Origin: Duganella sp. 1411
GTDB taxonomy: Bacteria; Pseudomonadota; Gammaproteobacteria; Burkholderiales; Burkholderiaceae_D
Length of the DNA stretch: 64,000 nucleotides
Reading direction: 5' to 3'
Assembly (NCBI RefSeq): GCF_017833525.1
Contig: NZ_JAFICD010000001.1
Coordinates: 744,001-808,000, forward strand
The translations under genes and the position numbers were made by a program. This document shows, piece by piece, positions 34,926 through 45,223 of the stretch. Each line of letters begins with the position of its first letter. Within the stretch, counting starts at the first letter, position 1. The notes beneath the pieces were generated by a model that ran no database searches, had not been told where the DNA came from, and was given only the letters and a program-made list of their open reading frames with translations.

Positions 34926-37900
34926 ATGCACAGCACCACCGACGGCGCGCGCGCCAAACCACTGAGCCTCAAACCGATCGCCTACGCGGTCTCGATCGCG
35001 CTGGCCTCGCTGGTCGCCGGCAACGGCGCCAGCGCCCAAGAGGCCAAGCCCGACGCCCAGGCGCCAGCCGCCGCCACCGACATCAAAACCGTCATCGTCC
35101 AGGGCCAGCGCGCCGCCCAGCAATCGGGCATCGAGCGCAAGAAGAACGCCGCCACCGCGATGGACTCGATCGTCGCCGACGACGTCGGCGCCTTCCCCGA
35201 CCGTAACATCGGCGAGGCCATCTCGCGCATCGCCGGCGTCGCGCTCGACCGCGGCGACTTCGGCGAGGGCGTCAGCGTCGCCATCCGCGGCAACAGCGCC
35301 GACCTGACCCGCGTCGAAATCGACGGCCAGGGCGTGCAATCGGCCGGCGGCACCGACATGAACGGCGGCGGCAGCGGCCGCGGCGTCGAGTTCCGCTCGC
35401 TCTCGGCCGACCTGATCAAAAGCGTCGACGTCGTCAAGGGCGCCACCGCCGACATGACCGAGGGCTCGCTCGGCGGCGGCATCATCATCAAGACCCGCAC
35501 CAGCCTGGACTTCAAGGAACCGTTCTACTCGCTGCGCCTGGCCGGCTCGCAAGGCTCGCTGAACAAGGACTGGTCGCCCGACACCAACCTGATCCTGACG
35601 CGCAAATTCTTCGACAACCGCTTCGGCGTCATGCTCAACGCGTCGACCTCGCGCGCGGTCAACGAGGCGCACTCGTCCGAGATCGCCACCACCCGCAACG
35701 CCGGCTACGCGCGCAACGTCGATTTCGACAACTCGCCCAACAAGACCTTCACCTACCAGCCAAGCACCTTGTCGGCCAACGACCCGGCCAGCACCGCGCC
35801 GACCCTGCGCTCGCCGCTGACGGCCGGCGGCTTCTTCGACCACGCCTCGCCGGCCGACATCCTGACCAAGTCGGCGGCGGCGCAGACCAAGGCGGCCTGC
35901 TACGCGGCCTTCCCGGCGCTGACCACGGCCCAGACCAACGCCATCAACGGCAATACCGCGCGCAACGCCGCCATCAACGCCCGCGGCAACGAGCTGCTCA
36001 GCTGCCTGAACCAGTGGAACGACTACACGCCGTCGCTGGTGCGCTTCCTCGAGAAGCGCCAGGAGGACAAGCGCGGCACCATCGACCTGCGCTTCGACTT
36101 CAAGGTGAATAACAAACTGACCGTTTACGGCAAGGTCAACTACGCGCGCCGGGAAGTCGACGACAGCAACCAAACCTACGGCCTGGGCGGCCTGAACACC
36201 AACCCGGCGACGGCCTACAGCCCGACCTACCAGGGCCCGACCTTCACCGACACCTCGGCCGGCGTGCGCAGCGCCGTGCCCGGCTCCGGCTACTACCTGT
36301 ATGATGGCGCCAGCTACCGCGCCAACGCCACGCCGGCCGTCGGCATCGTCGCCAACGTCGACCCGCGCTCGGTGGTGGTCGACGCCAACCACCACGTGAC
36401 GCAATACACGATCAGCGACGCCAACGTCAACACCGACCAGATCCACAACGTCATGAAGACCACCGACCGCTACTTCCAGACCGGCGGCACGTACAAGGAC
36501 GGCGGCTTCGTGGCCGAATTCTTCGTCGGCGACGCCCGCTCGACGTGGCAGCGCGGCGACAAGCGCACCAACTGGAGCTACAACTACGGCCCGACGACGA
36601 TGAAAGTGCTGCCGAACGGCCTGTGGACCTACGAACAGCCGGCCGGCAGCAGCTTCAACCAGGCCGATCCGACCATTTATGCGCAGGCGCGCCCCGCCGG
36701 CACCGACACCAAGGCGGTCGAGGCCGGTCCGAAAGGCCCGTACGTGCCGGCCTACACCATCAACCAGCAGCCGCTGATGACGCAGGCGCCGCAAATCTCG
36801 TTCACGCCGCGGATGGCCGAGACCAAGGAGCGCACCGCCAAGGCCGACTTCAGCTACGCGCTGGGCGAGCAGGTGCCGTTCTTCCGCCGCGTCAAGAGCG
36901 GCTTCAACTTCCGCCAGACCTCCGGCAGCAGCTGGGGCGCCGGCGGCTCGACCGTGCAATCGGCCGTCGGCGAGTTCGGCAAGCCGGGCTACGTCCCGGC
37001 CGTCATACTGCCGAGTGCCAACGTGCGCAGCTTCTTCTCCGGCTGCACCGACACCCCCGGTTCGCTGGGACCGGGCGGCAAGCCGTGCGCGACCGGCTAC
37101 GTGCCCAACACCGACCCGGCCTCGGCGCGCTCGGGCAACACCTATATGACGCAGCAGCAATTCCTCGACATCATCGCCCAATCGATGACGCGGCCGAACA
37201 CGCCGTTCTTCAACGGCATGCCGGACCGTCCGGCCGGCCTCATCAACGGCTGGAACCAGATCGACGTCGAAAAAGTCTTCTCGCTGGTGGGCACGCCCAA
37301 CGTCAACTTCGACTGCGTCAAGGAATGCACGGCCAACGACGGCAAGGTCTACCAGCAGCCGGTCAGCACGTTCAAGGAGCGCACCACGGCGGCCTACCTG
37401 ATGACCGACTTCGGCATGGACGAAATCCCGTTCACCAACAAGCGCCTGCCGTTCGGCATGGAACTGGACGGCAACTTCGGCTACCGCGTGGTGCGCACCA
37501 AGGTGCACGCCACCGGCGTGATGAGCTTCACCTCCATCATCAAGTCGCCGTCCTACGACCCGCTGAATCCGACCGCCGCCGGCGGCACCATCAGCGCCAC
37601 CGCCAGCAAGCTGACCGCGCTCGACGCCAACACCACCGACTACCTGCCGATCCTGAACCTGTCGCTGTGGATGGTGCCGAACGAAGTGGTGCTGCGCTAC
37701 AACCGCGCCAAGCAGGTCGCCCGTCCGCCGGTCAGCGCGCTGATCCCGGCCGGCACCTGCACCTACGACGAGCGCCGCACGGACGACGAGGAACAAACCT
37801 GCTCGGGCACCATCGGCAATCCCGCGCTCAAGGCCCAGACCAACCAGAACCAGAACCTGGCGCTGGAGTGGTATCCGAACGACGATTCGTCGTTCTCGAT

Positions 37901-38621
37901 CGGCGCGTTCAGGCAAGTGGGCAAGGTCGGCGGCAGCACCGTGGTCGGCAAGAGCGCCGTCAACCTGTTCAGCGGCACCGGCCTGGTCGATCCGCAGACC
38001 GGCCGCCCGCTCGACAACCTGGGCTTCGACTACCGCACCTACGAGAACGGCGCCAACATCACCCGCACCGGCATCGAATACGGCAGCAAGACCGCGTTCA
38101 CCTTCCTGCCGTGGCTGCTGCGTTACACCGGGGTCGACCTCAACTACACCAAGCTGCGCTCGAAGAACACCGACCAGCGCATGGTCGACCTGCTGACCGG
38201 CGAGGCGCTGCCGCCGGTGGGCGAATCGAAGTACACCTACAACGCCTCGCTGTGGTACGACGACGGCGCGTTGTCGATGCGGGTGTCGCTGCAAGCGGTC
38301 GGCCAGAAATTCAGCTGCATCGCCGCCTGCGGCGCCACCGGGGTCAACAACTACCCGAACGCGGCCGGCGGACGCACCACGATCACGCCGTACAACCCGG
38401 GCTCGCCGAACTTCAAGAACGCCACCCGTTACGTCGATGCCAAGATCGCCTACCGCATCAACAAAAACATGGAGGTGTTCGCCGAGGGACGCAACCTGAA
38501 CCTGAGCTCGACCACCAACAGCCAGGCCCAGTACGCCCCGTTCGCCGACGGCACGCCCAACCTGCTCGACACCTCCTACGCCGGCCGCCGCATCATGATC
38601 GGCATGAACTTCAGGAACTAG
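34926..38621 (+). CDS. TonB-dependent receptor (TIGR01782-like, Xanthomonas/Caulobacter type)
   Basis: A 1231-residue outer-membrane receptor. A signal peptide ends near residue 37 (GNGASAQ). A TonB-box-like VIVQGQ lies near residue 55 and the plug domain follows (IGEAISRIAGVALDRGDFG, VAIRGNSADLTRVEIDGQGVQ, DVVKGATADMTEGSLGGGIIIKTR). The rest is a very long beta-barrel ending RRIMIGMNFRN. It contains ten Cys arranged as five local pairs in probable surface loops. The family often takes up plant-derived or other carbohydrates, but no uptake or hydrolase gene adjoins it, so the ligand is unknown. A strong terminator follows. Confidence 0.93.
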   Translation: MHSTTDGARAKPLSLKPIAYAVSIALASLVAGNGASAQEAKPDAQAPAAATDIKTVIVQGQRAAQQSGIERKKNAATAMDSIVADDVGAFPDRNIGEAISRIAGVALDRGDFGEGVSVAIRGNSADLTRVEIDGQGVQSAGGTDMNGGGSGRGVEFRSLSADLIKSVDVVKGATADMTEGSLGGGIIIKTRTSLDFKEPFYSLRLAGSQGSLNKDWSPDTNLILTRKFFDNRFGVMLNASTSRAVNEAHSSEIATTRNAGYARNVDFDNSPNKTFTYQPSTLSANDPASTAPTLRSPLTAGGFFDHASPADILTKSAAAQTKAACYAAFPALTTAQTNAINGNTARNAAINARGNELLSCLNQWNDYTPSLVRFLEKRQEDKRGTIDLRFDFKVNNKLTVYGKVNYARREVDDSNQTYGLGGLNTNPATAYSPTYQGPTFTDTSAGVRSAVPGSGYYLYDGASYRANATPAVGIVANVDPRSVVVDANHHVTQYTISDANVNTDQIHNVMKTTDRYFQTGGTYKDGGFVAEFFVGDARSTWQRGDKRTNWSYNYGPTTMKVLPNGLWTYEQPAGSSFNQADPTIYAQARPAGTDTKAVEAGPKGPYVPAYTINQQPLMTQAPQISFTPRMAETKERTAKADFSYALGEQVPFFRRVKSGFNFRQTSGSSWGAGGSTVQSAVGEFGKPGYVPAVILPSANVRSFFSGCTDTPGSLGPGGKPCATGYVPNTDPASARSGNTYMTQQQFLDIIAQSMTRPNTPFFNGMPDRPAGLINGWNQIDVEKVFSLVGTPNVNFDCVKECTANDGKVYQQPVSTFKERTTAAYLMTDFGMDEIPFTNKRLPFGMELDGNFGYRVVRTKVHATGVMSFTSIIKSPSYDPLNPTAAGGTISATASKLTALDANTTDYLPILNLSLWMVPNEVVLRYNRAKQVARPPVSALIPAGTCTYDERRTDDEEQTCSGTIGNPALKAQTNQNQNLALEWYPNDDSSFSIGAFRQVGKVGGSTVVGKSAVNLFSGTGLVDPQTGRPLDNLGFDYRTYENGANITRTGIEYGSKTAFTFLPWLLRYTGVDLNYTKLRSKNTDQRMVDLLTGEALPPVGESKYTYNASLWYDDGALSMRVSLQAVGQKFSCIAACGATGVNNYPNAAGGRTTITPYNPGSPNFKNATRYVDAKIAYRINKNMEVFAEGRNLNLSSTTNSQAQYAPFADGTPNLLDTSYAGRRIMIGMNFRN

Positions 38622-38664
38622 CAACCGTTCACCAAGAGGAAGCGGTCTCCTTCCTCTCTTTGAC

Positions 38665-38700
38665 AGCCCGGCCGCTCACGTGGCCGGGCTATTTTTTTTC
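38665..38700 (+). terminator. Rho-independent terminator of the TonB receptor gene
   Basis: A perfect 9-base GC-rich stem, AGCCCGGCC (38665-38673) with GGCCGGGCT (38682-38690), has an 8-base loop. It is followed by A and eight T residues. It lies 44 bases after the receptor stop. Confidence 0.92.
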
Positions 38701-38747
38701 CGGCCATTATCGATATAATCAGGACATCTCACCCTGGAAGGTATTCG

Positions 38748-39263
38748 ATGAAAGCTTTGCTTGTTTTGCTGGCAATATCCGGTTCCGCGCTGGCCGATGA
38801 TCGCGCCCTGCTCCACTGCCGCACCATCGCCGATGCCGCCGCCCGTGTCGCGTGCTACGACGCGATACCGGTGGCGCCCGCCGCCAGGGTGGAAGGAGGC
38901 GCAGCCGTTCCAGGCGCGACCGCCGCGCCGGCTCCACGCGCGGTCGCCGGGGCGCCGGCAGCGGCACCGGCGGCACCGGCGGCCAACACCGAGGCTGGCT
39001 TCGGACTCGACACGATGGCCAAGGACAGAACCGCCGACCTGAAATCGATCGAGAGCACCGTGGTCGGCAAGATCGAGGGCTGGGGCCCGACCACCCAGTT
39101 CAAGCTGGCCAACGGCCAGGTCTGGCGGGTGGTGGACGGCAGCTCCGAATGGTTCATGGAGCGCACCAATCCCAAGGTGGTCCTGAGCCGCAACGCGCTG
39201 GGCACCATCTTCTTCGAGGTCGATGGCGCCAAGCAGCCGCCGCGCGTGCGCCGCATCCAGTGA
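38748..39263 (+). CDS. Exported hypothetical protein with a C-x(15)-C motif
   Basis: A 171-residue protein with a short signal peptide (MKALLVLLAISGSALA). The mature start HCRTIADAAARVACYDAI resembles the Cys-pair motif found at the N-terminus of several small exported proteobacterial proteins. A Pro/Ala-rich linker (residues about 45-85) leads to a compact C-terminal domain with VVGKIEGWGPTTQFKLANG and VWRVVDGSSEW, looking like a small beta fold. It follows the receptor terminator and is probably transcribed alone. It ends immediately before the convergent carboxypeptidase gene. I assign no function. Confidence 0.8.
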   Translation: MKALLVLLAISGSALADDRALLHCRTIADAAARVACYDAIPVAPAARVEGGAAVPGATAAPAPRAVAGAPAAAPAAPAANTEAGFGLDTMAKDRTADLKSIESTVVGKIEGWGPTTQFKLANGQVWRVVDGSSEWFMERTNPKVVLSRNALGTIFFEVDGAKQPPRVRRIQ

Positions 39264-40184
39264 TTACAAGGTCGGATAGTCGCCGATGCTCAGATCGAAG
39301 CCGCGCGCGTCCGACACCAGCCGCGCCATGCCGCCGTACGGCAAGGTGGCGCGGCGCTTGATGTGGCCGAACGGCAGCCCGGTCAGCACCGGCATCGGCA
39401 ACCGTTGGCGCAGATAGGCCAGCATCGTCTCGAAGTCGTAGCCGTTTTCCAGCGCGCCTAATTGATAGCCGGAGAAGTCCCCCAGCACCAGCGCCCGCTG
39501 GCCGTCCAGCGCGCCGGCATACAACAACTGCAGCACCATGCGCTCGATCCGGTACGGATGCTCTGCGATGTCCTCGATATACACGATACCGTCGGCCAGC
39601 GCGTGGAAAAACGGCGTGCCCAGCAGGCTGACCATCATTGCCAGATTACCGCCCCACAACCTGCCGCCGACATCGACCAGCGGATTGTCGGCGCGGCCGT
39701 CGGCCACCTGGCCGCGCACGCTGTGGGTCGGGCCGCGCAGGCAATCCCAGAACTGGCCGATGGTGTAGGCGTCGGGCTCCTCGCGGACGAAGTCGTCGCA
39801 CATCATCGGCCCGGCAAAGCTGATGCGGCCGGTCTGCTTCATCAGCGGCATCTGGAACGCGGTGAAGTCGCTGTAGCCGACGAACAGCTTGCCGCTGGCG
39901 GCCATGGCGCCGAAGTCGATCTCCGGCAACAGCCGGCTCATGCCGTACGAGCCGCGCAGCGCGATCACGACCCGCACGTCCGGATCGGCGGCGGCGGCGT
40001 TGAGCTGGGCCAGCCGGCCGGCGTCGGTGCCGCCGAAGCGCAGGTGGCGCCGCTCGTCGTCGTAATAATTATGGACCAGATAACCTTGTTGCTCGAGCCG
40101 GGCGATGCCGGCGGTCAGCGCGCGGGCGTCGGGCGCGGCGCCGCCCGGGGCAACGATCGCGATGCCGATGTTATTTGTCTTCAA
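39264..40184 (-). CDS. ldcA: LD-carboxypeptidase (peptidase S66, murein tetrapeptide recycling)
   Basis: A 306-residue S66 serine peptidase that removes the terminal D-Ala from muropeptide tetrapeptides in the cytoplasm. It contains IAIVAPGGAAPDARAL at the N-terminus, ALRGSYGMSRLLPEIDF with the nucleophile Ser near residue 98, FVGYSDFTAF, GGNLAMMVSLLGTPF, and the late Glu/His region VLTGLPFGHIKRRATLPYG. The best start is TTG at 40184; no ATG or convincing ribosome-binding site is present, so the N-terminus is uncertain. It lies 13 bases after the alpha/beta hydrolase gene on the same strand. Confidence 0.88.
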   Translation of the reverse strand: MKTNNIGIAIVAPGGAAPDARALTAGIARLEQQGYLVHNYYDDERRHLRFGGTDAGRLAQLNAAAADPDVRVVIALRGSYGMSRLLPEIDFGAMAASGKLFVGYSDFTAFQMPLMKQTGRISFAGPMMCDDFVREEPDAYTIGQFWDCLRGPTHSVRGQVADGRADNPLVDVGGRLWGGNLAMMVSLLGTPFFHALADGIVYIEDIAEHPYRIERMVLQLLYAGALDGQRALVLGDFSGYQLGALENGYDFETMLAYLRQRLPMPVLTGLPFGHIKRRATLPYGGMARLVSDARGFDLSIGDYPTL

Positions 40185-40197
40185 AGGATGGGCTATT

Positions 40198-41151
40198 CTA
40201 TTGTTGGTGGGTGCCGCTGCCGGCGCGGCGCGCGATCAGCGGGGCGATATCGGGCGTCATATTACCGCGCAGATGGTTGTCGAGCAAGGCGAGCAAGCGC
40301 TCGATCAACTGCGGCGGCAAGTCGTGGCCCATGCCCTCGATCACCTCCAGCCTGGCGCCGGGAATGGCCTCGGCCGTGTCGATGCCGCAGGCCAGCGGCA
40401 CCAGCGGATCGGCGGCGCCGTGGATGACCATGGCCGGACAGGCGATCTTGCGCAACAGCGGCGTGCGGTCGCCGGAGGCGACGACGGCCACCATTTGCCG
40501 GGCGATGCCGGCTGCGGCCGGGTCGACGCTGCGGTTGAGCGCCCGTTCGATATTTCCGCGCAGTACGCGCTCCGGCGTCGGAAACGACGGGCTGCCGATG
40601 GTGCGGAACACGGCGACGGCCTGGTCGATGACGGCCTTGCGGTCGCCGCCGTTGGCCGGCCCGCGCATCAGCGCCGCACGCGCGGCCGCGGTCGGCCCCG
40701 GCAGCCCACGGCGGCCGCTGCTGGACATGATCGAGGTCAGGCTCAGCGTGCGCCCGGCGAAGCGCGACGCGAAGATCTGCGCGATCATGCCGCCCATCGA
40801 CGCCCCCACCACGTGCGCGCGGGCGATGCCGAGCGCGTCGAGCAGGCCGCGCGCATCATCGGCCATGTCGTGCAAGGTGTAGGCGGGCGACTGGCGCCAG
40901 CCGACCAGCGACTTGAGATAGGCCAGCATCAGGTTGGGTTTGCGGAACTGGTCGAACTTGCTGGACAGGCCGATATCGCGGTTGTCGTAGCGGATCACGT
41001 AATAGCCCTGCTCCACCAGGCCGTCGACCAGGTCTTGCGGCCAGGAGATCAACTGCATGCCCAGTCCCATGATCAGCAACACGGGGGTGTCGCGCGGATT
41101 GCCGCTGGCTTCGTAGCTGATGGTGATGCCGTTTGCTTTTACGGTGGCCAA
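40198..41151 (-). CDS. Alpha/beta hydrolase
   Basis: A 317-residue alpha/beta-hydrolase-fold protein. LLIMGLGMQLISWPQDLVDG includes the oxyanion region, YYVIRYDNRDIGLSS follows, and the nucleophile elbow is VGASMGGMIAQ. The late Asp and His lie in VIHGAADPLVPL and IEGMGHDLPPQL. The catalytic triad is therefore complete. I chose TTG at 41151, preceded by GGGAG at 5 bases; the longer open frame upstream overlaps tadA out of frame. Homologues are often called hydrolases of esterase type; the substrate is unknown. Confidence 0.82.
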   Translation of the reverse strand: MATVKANGITISYEASGNPRDTPVLLIMGLGMQLISWPQDLVDGLVEQGYYVIRYDNRDIGLSSKFDQFRKPNLMLAYLKSLVGWRQSPAYTLHDMADDARGLLDALGIARAHVVGASMGGMIAQIFASRFAGRTLSLTSIMSSSGRRGLPGPTAAARAALMRGPANGGDRKAVIDQAVAVFRTIGSPSFPTPERVLRGNIERALNRSVDPAAAGIARQMVAVVASGDRTPLLRKIACPAMVIHGAADPLVPLACGIDTAEAIPGARLEVIEGMGHDLPPQLIERLLALLDNHLRGNMTPDIAPLIARRAGSGTHQQ

Positions 41152-41261
41152 AGCGGTCTCCCAGGGGGGCTGATGGTGGTGCCATCGACGCGGCGCGCGT
41201 CGTGGCTTGAGCATACCATTTTTGCCGTGGTCTGGAAACGCGTGCGCGCCCCCGGGGACGC

Positions 41262-42192
<931 letters not shown>

Positions 42193-42203
42193 GACATCTT
42201 TTC

Positions 42204-42839
42204 TTAGGGTATTTGTAAAAGTTTATGGGTTTGCAGGCTCAGCTTCCATTTCGGATTGCGCTTGCAGGTCTCGATCGCCAGTTTGGTGTTGAACGCGGCC
42301 AGCGGGCCGTCCATCGCCTGCACATAGAAGTGCTCGAAGTCAAGCTGTTCGTAGGCGGCCAGGTCCTGTCCCGTCTGCGGAATGACGACCTTGATCTCGC
42401 TGCCCCGGGTCACCACCAGGGTCGAGCCCATCTTGGGGCTGACGCAGATCCAGTCGACGCCGTCCGGCACCGGCAAGGTGCCGTTGGTTTCGATCGCGAT
42501 CGTAAAACCGGCCGCGTGCATGGCAGCGATCAGCGCCGGGTCCAGCTGCAGCAGCGGCTCGCCGCCGGTGAACACCACGTACTTGCTGGCCGGATGGCTG
42601 GCCGGCCACAGCGCGTCGATGGTGGCCGCCAGCGCCTCGGGCGTCTTGAACTTGCCGCCGCCCTCGCCGTCGGTGCCGACGAAATCGGTGTCGCAGAACT
42701 GGCAGACGGCGCTGGCGCGGTCGGCCTCGCGGCCGGTCCACAGGTTACAGCCGGAAAAACGGCAAAAAACCGCCGGACGGCCGGCGTGCGCGCCCTCGCC
42801 CTGCAGGGTGTAAAAAATCTCTTTGATGCTGTAAGTCAC
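42204..42839 (-). CDS. queE: 7-carboxy-7-deazaguanine synthase (radical SAM)
   Basis: A 211-residue radical SAM enzyme. Instead of the canonical CX3CX2C, the cluster motif is the long CX14CX2C form (Cys after CRFSG, then CQFC), as known for the Burkholderia-type QueE. GEGAHAGRPAVFCRFSGC precedes it and FTGGEPLLQLDPALI follows. The start is read as GTG at 42839, with AGGA at a 6-base spacing, because the usual family start (TYSIKEIFYTLQGEG) begins there; the open frame upstream adds only nine residues. Confidence 0.93.
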   Translation of the reverse strand: MTYSIKEIFYTLQGEGAHAGRPAVFCRFSGCNLWTGREADRASAVCQFCDTDFVGTDGEGGGKFKTPEALAATIDALWPASHPASKYVVFTGGEPLLQLDPALIAAMHAAGFTIAIETNGTLPVPDGVDWICVSPKMGSTLVVTRGSEIKVVIPQTGQDLAAYEQLDFEHFYVQAMDGPLAAFNTKLAIETCKRNPKWKLSLQTHKLLQIP

Positions 42840-43024
42840 GATAGTTCCTGATTGGACAACCCTCAATTATATCCCACGCGACACTTTTCGCCGGTTTCCG
42901 GTAGAAGTTGACTTTGCACAATGCTGCTCTGAGGCAACCAAGGTATTTTCACTGGGTGGCGACGTCTTTCATGCAACCGACAGGTGCAGCCGGACCGGCG
43001 CCCGCCTACAGGGGACGATACACC

Positions 43025-43867
43025 ATGAGCCACGTACCGCAAGTCATCCAGATCGATATCGTCGTCGCCGGCGCCTGCGTGCTGGCCTGGCTCGCCGTGC
43101 TGCTGCTGTGGCGGCAACGGCGCGAGCGCAGCGCCTTCGGCCGGATCGAGGCGCGCCTGCGCACCCACCTGGCGCAGGAGCGCGGCAGCCGCGCGCTGAC
43201 CGAGCAGGCGCTGGCCGACACCCGCCGCCAGGTCTGCCACCTGAGCAAGAGCCAGCAATCGCTGCGCGACGCCGACCGCCGCCGCATCGCCCGCGACCTG
43301 CACGACGACCTCGGCCAGCACTTGCTGGCGATGAGCTTCGAGCTGGGCGCGCTGGCCGAGCAGCATCCGGCGCTGAAGGAGGCGCTGCAAAAAGTCGACG
43401 AGCGCGTCGCGCAAACACTGCGCTCGATGCGCGCCATCGTACGCGATTTGCAGCCGGAGGGTCTGAGCGAAGGCCTGCGCGGCGCGGTCGAGCAGCAGGT
43501 GGCGCAGTTTTCGCGCCTCAGCGGCATCGCCTGCCAGCTCGACGCCGACGCCATCGCCACCGACGGCAAGGTCGTCGGCGGCGGCATGGACAAGGTGGTC
43601 TACCGCATCCTGCAGGAGTCGCTCAGCAACATCGCCCGCCACGCCCAGGCGTCGCAGGTCTCGGTCGGCATCCGCCGCGCCGAGGACCGCCTCAGCCTGA
43701 CGGTGCGCGACAACGGCATCGGCATCGGCGCGGCGCAGGCGCCGGCGCGCGGCGGCAACGGCCTGCGCGGCATGGCCGAACGGGTCTCGGAAGCCGGCGG
43801 CCAGTTCGACGTCGCCACCGCCCCGGGCATGGGCACGGCGCTGACGATGTCGCTGCCGCTGCAGTAG
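43025..43867 (+). CDS. NarX/DegS-type sensor histidine kinase
   Basis: A 280-residue kinase with one N-terminal membrane segment (IVVAGACVLAWLAVLLLW). A coiled-coil region is followed by HisKA_3: RIARDLHDDLGQHLLAMSF with the phosphorylated His93. The ATPase domain has ILQESLSNIARHAQA, DNGIGIG and NGLRGMAERVSE. There is no obvious sensory domain and no response regulator beside it. The nearest downstream gene is a PAS-GGDEF protein 58 bases away. I chose ATG 43025 over an upstream in-frame ATG at 42908 because the extra residues are not protein-like. Confidence 0.87.
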   Translation: MSHVPQVIQIDIVVAGACVLAWLAVLLLWRQRRERSAFGRIEARLRTHLAQERGSRALTEQALADTRRQVCHLSKSQQSLRDADRRRIARDLHDDLGQHLLAMSFELGALAEQHPALKEALQKVDERVAQTLRSMRAIVRDLQPEGLSEGLRGAVEQQVAQFSRLSGIACQLDADAIATDGKVVGGGMDKVVYRILQESLSNIARHAQASQVSVGIRRAEDRLSLTVRDNGIGIGAAQAPARGGNGLRGMAERVSEAGGQFDVATAPGMGTALTMSLPLQ

Positions 43868-43925
43868 CAGGCGCACGCCCCCCCTTATCCAGGCTCAGCA
43901 GTATCGATCTCCAGCAAAGGCAGTC

Positions 43926-44960
43926 ATGAACAACACGCCCAAGATTCAGCATGTGATGGAATACCCGCCGGCGGACCAGCCGCACGGGTTCGCGCTCAAA
44001 ATGATGGAGTTGCTGGTCATTCCGACGTTCGTGCTCGATTGCCACGGCAAAGTCGTCATCTGGAACCGCGCCTGCGAGCGCCTGACCGGTGTCGAGGCTT
44101 GGGAGGTGCTGGGCACCGCCGACCACTGGAAAGGCTTTTACCACGATCAGCGCACCACCTTGGCCGACCTGGTCATCCAGGGCCGCGGCGCCGAACCGTC
44201 CCGCCCGGGCCAGACGGCGCGCCGGGTCGGCCCCGACGCCAACCTGCGCGCCGAGAACTGGTGCGACATGCCGCGCATCGGCCGCCGCCGCTACCTGGCC
44301 GCCGACGCCAGCCCCGTGGTCGACAACGACGGCAAGCTGATGGCGGTGATCGAGACGCTGCGCGACGTCACGGACGAAAAATGCGCGCAGGTGGCGCTGG
44401 AACAGCTGGCCACGCGCGACGGCCTGACCGGCCTGGCCAACCGCCGCTGTTTCGACAACACCTTGCACGCCGAGTGGCAGCGCGCGCTGCGCCAGCAACA
44501 GCCGCTGTCGCTGCTGATGGTCGACGTCGACAACTTCAAGCAATACAACGACGCCTACGGCCACCTGGGCGGCGACGAATGCCTGCAGCGCATCGCCAAG
44601 GCCGTCGCCAGCGAGATGCGCACCAACGACCTGGTGGCGCGCTACGGCGGCGAGGAATTCGCCGTGATCCTGCCCAACCAGGCGCTCAAGGGGGCGGCCA
44701 TCGTCGCCGAGCGCATCCGCTGCCGGGTCGAGCAGCTGCACTTGCCCAACCTGGGCAGCGAGCGCCATGTGGTGACGGTGAGCATCGGCGCGGCCACCGC
44801 GCTGGCGGCGCCCGACAACGACCCCAGCCAGCTGGTGGCGGCGGCCGACTCGGCGCTCTACCGCGCCAAGCACATGGGCCGCAACCGCATCAGCCTGCCG
44901 TCGGCCGACGGCGACTTGGCGGCGGCCATCATCGAGGCGGTCAAAAAACCCGCCGGCTGA
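43926..44960 (+). CDS. PAS-GGDEF diguanylate cyclase
   Basis: A 344-residue cytoplasmic protein. Residues about 25-160 form a PAS domain (PTFVLDCHGKVVIWNRACER, then RRRYLAADASPVVDNDGKL). Residues 170-335 are a GGDEF domain with DGLTGLANRRCFDN, the active-site GGEEF at 241-245 and an intact inhibitory-site RTND five residues before it. It should make c-di-GMP and be product-inhibited. The kinase gene just upstream may sit in the same transcript. Confidence 0.92.
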   Translation: MNNTPKIQHVMEYPPADQPHGFALKMMELLVIPTFVLDCHGKVVIWNRACERLTGVEAWEVLGTADHWKGFYHDQRTTLADLVIQGRGAEPSRPGQTARRVGPDANLRAENWCDMPRIGRRRYLAADASPVVDNDGKLMAVIETLRDVTDEKCAQVALEQLATRDGLTGLANRRCFDNTLHAEWQRALRQQQPLSLLMVDVDNFKQYNDAYGHLGGDECLQRIAKAVASEMRTNDLVARYGGEEFAVILPNQALKGAAIVAERIRCRVEQLHLPNLGSERHVVTVSIGAATALAAPDNDPSQLVAAADSALYRAKHMGRNRISLPSADGDLAAAIIEAVKKPAG

Positions 44961-44974
44961 CGGCGGCCCCGGGC

Positions 44975-45223
44975 TTACTCGAACGGATTGGCCACCGTCT
45001 GGTTGGCCGGCGCCGGCAGCCGCTCGGGCAACTCCCGCGCCTCCAGCGCCGCCACCACGTCGCCCAGCAGCCGGTGCAGCGCCCGGGCGTCGGCCAGGCC
45101 GGCGCGGTCGGCGGTCAGGTCGACGTCGCCGCTGAGGGTGACCCGGTCGACCCGGTTCTCGATCGTCAGGCGGCCGATGTTGAGCACGTCGGACGCGTTG
45201 GCATACGGGACAAAACTGTTCAT
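44975..45223 (-). CDS. Conserved 82-residue protein translationally coupled to the nuclease
   Basis: An 82-residue acidic protein whose ATG overlaps the nuclease stop (ATGA, 45220-45223). The sequence starts MNSFVPYANASDVLNIG and ends PAPANQTVANPFE, with a predicted short beta region (LTIENRVDRVTLSGDVDL) and then a helix. I recognise no domain. Tight coupling to an exported nuclease suggests a linked role, possibly an inhibitor, but no signal peptide is present and similar small proteins may occur without the nuclease. Function unassigned. Confidence 0.65.
   Translation of the reverse strand: MNSFVPYANASDVLNIGRLTIENRVDRVTLSGDVDLTADRAGLADARALHRLLGDVVAALEARELPERLPAPANQTVANPFE

Noticed and set aside
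34863..38624. A 1253-residue open frame on the minus strand
   Set aside because: It lies entirely antisense to the TonB receptor gene. Its composition (runs of Val, Gly, Arg, Asp) is that of a shadow frame in GC-rich DNA, and no domain is visible.
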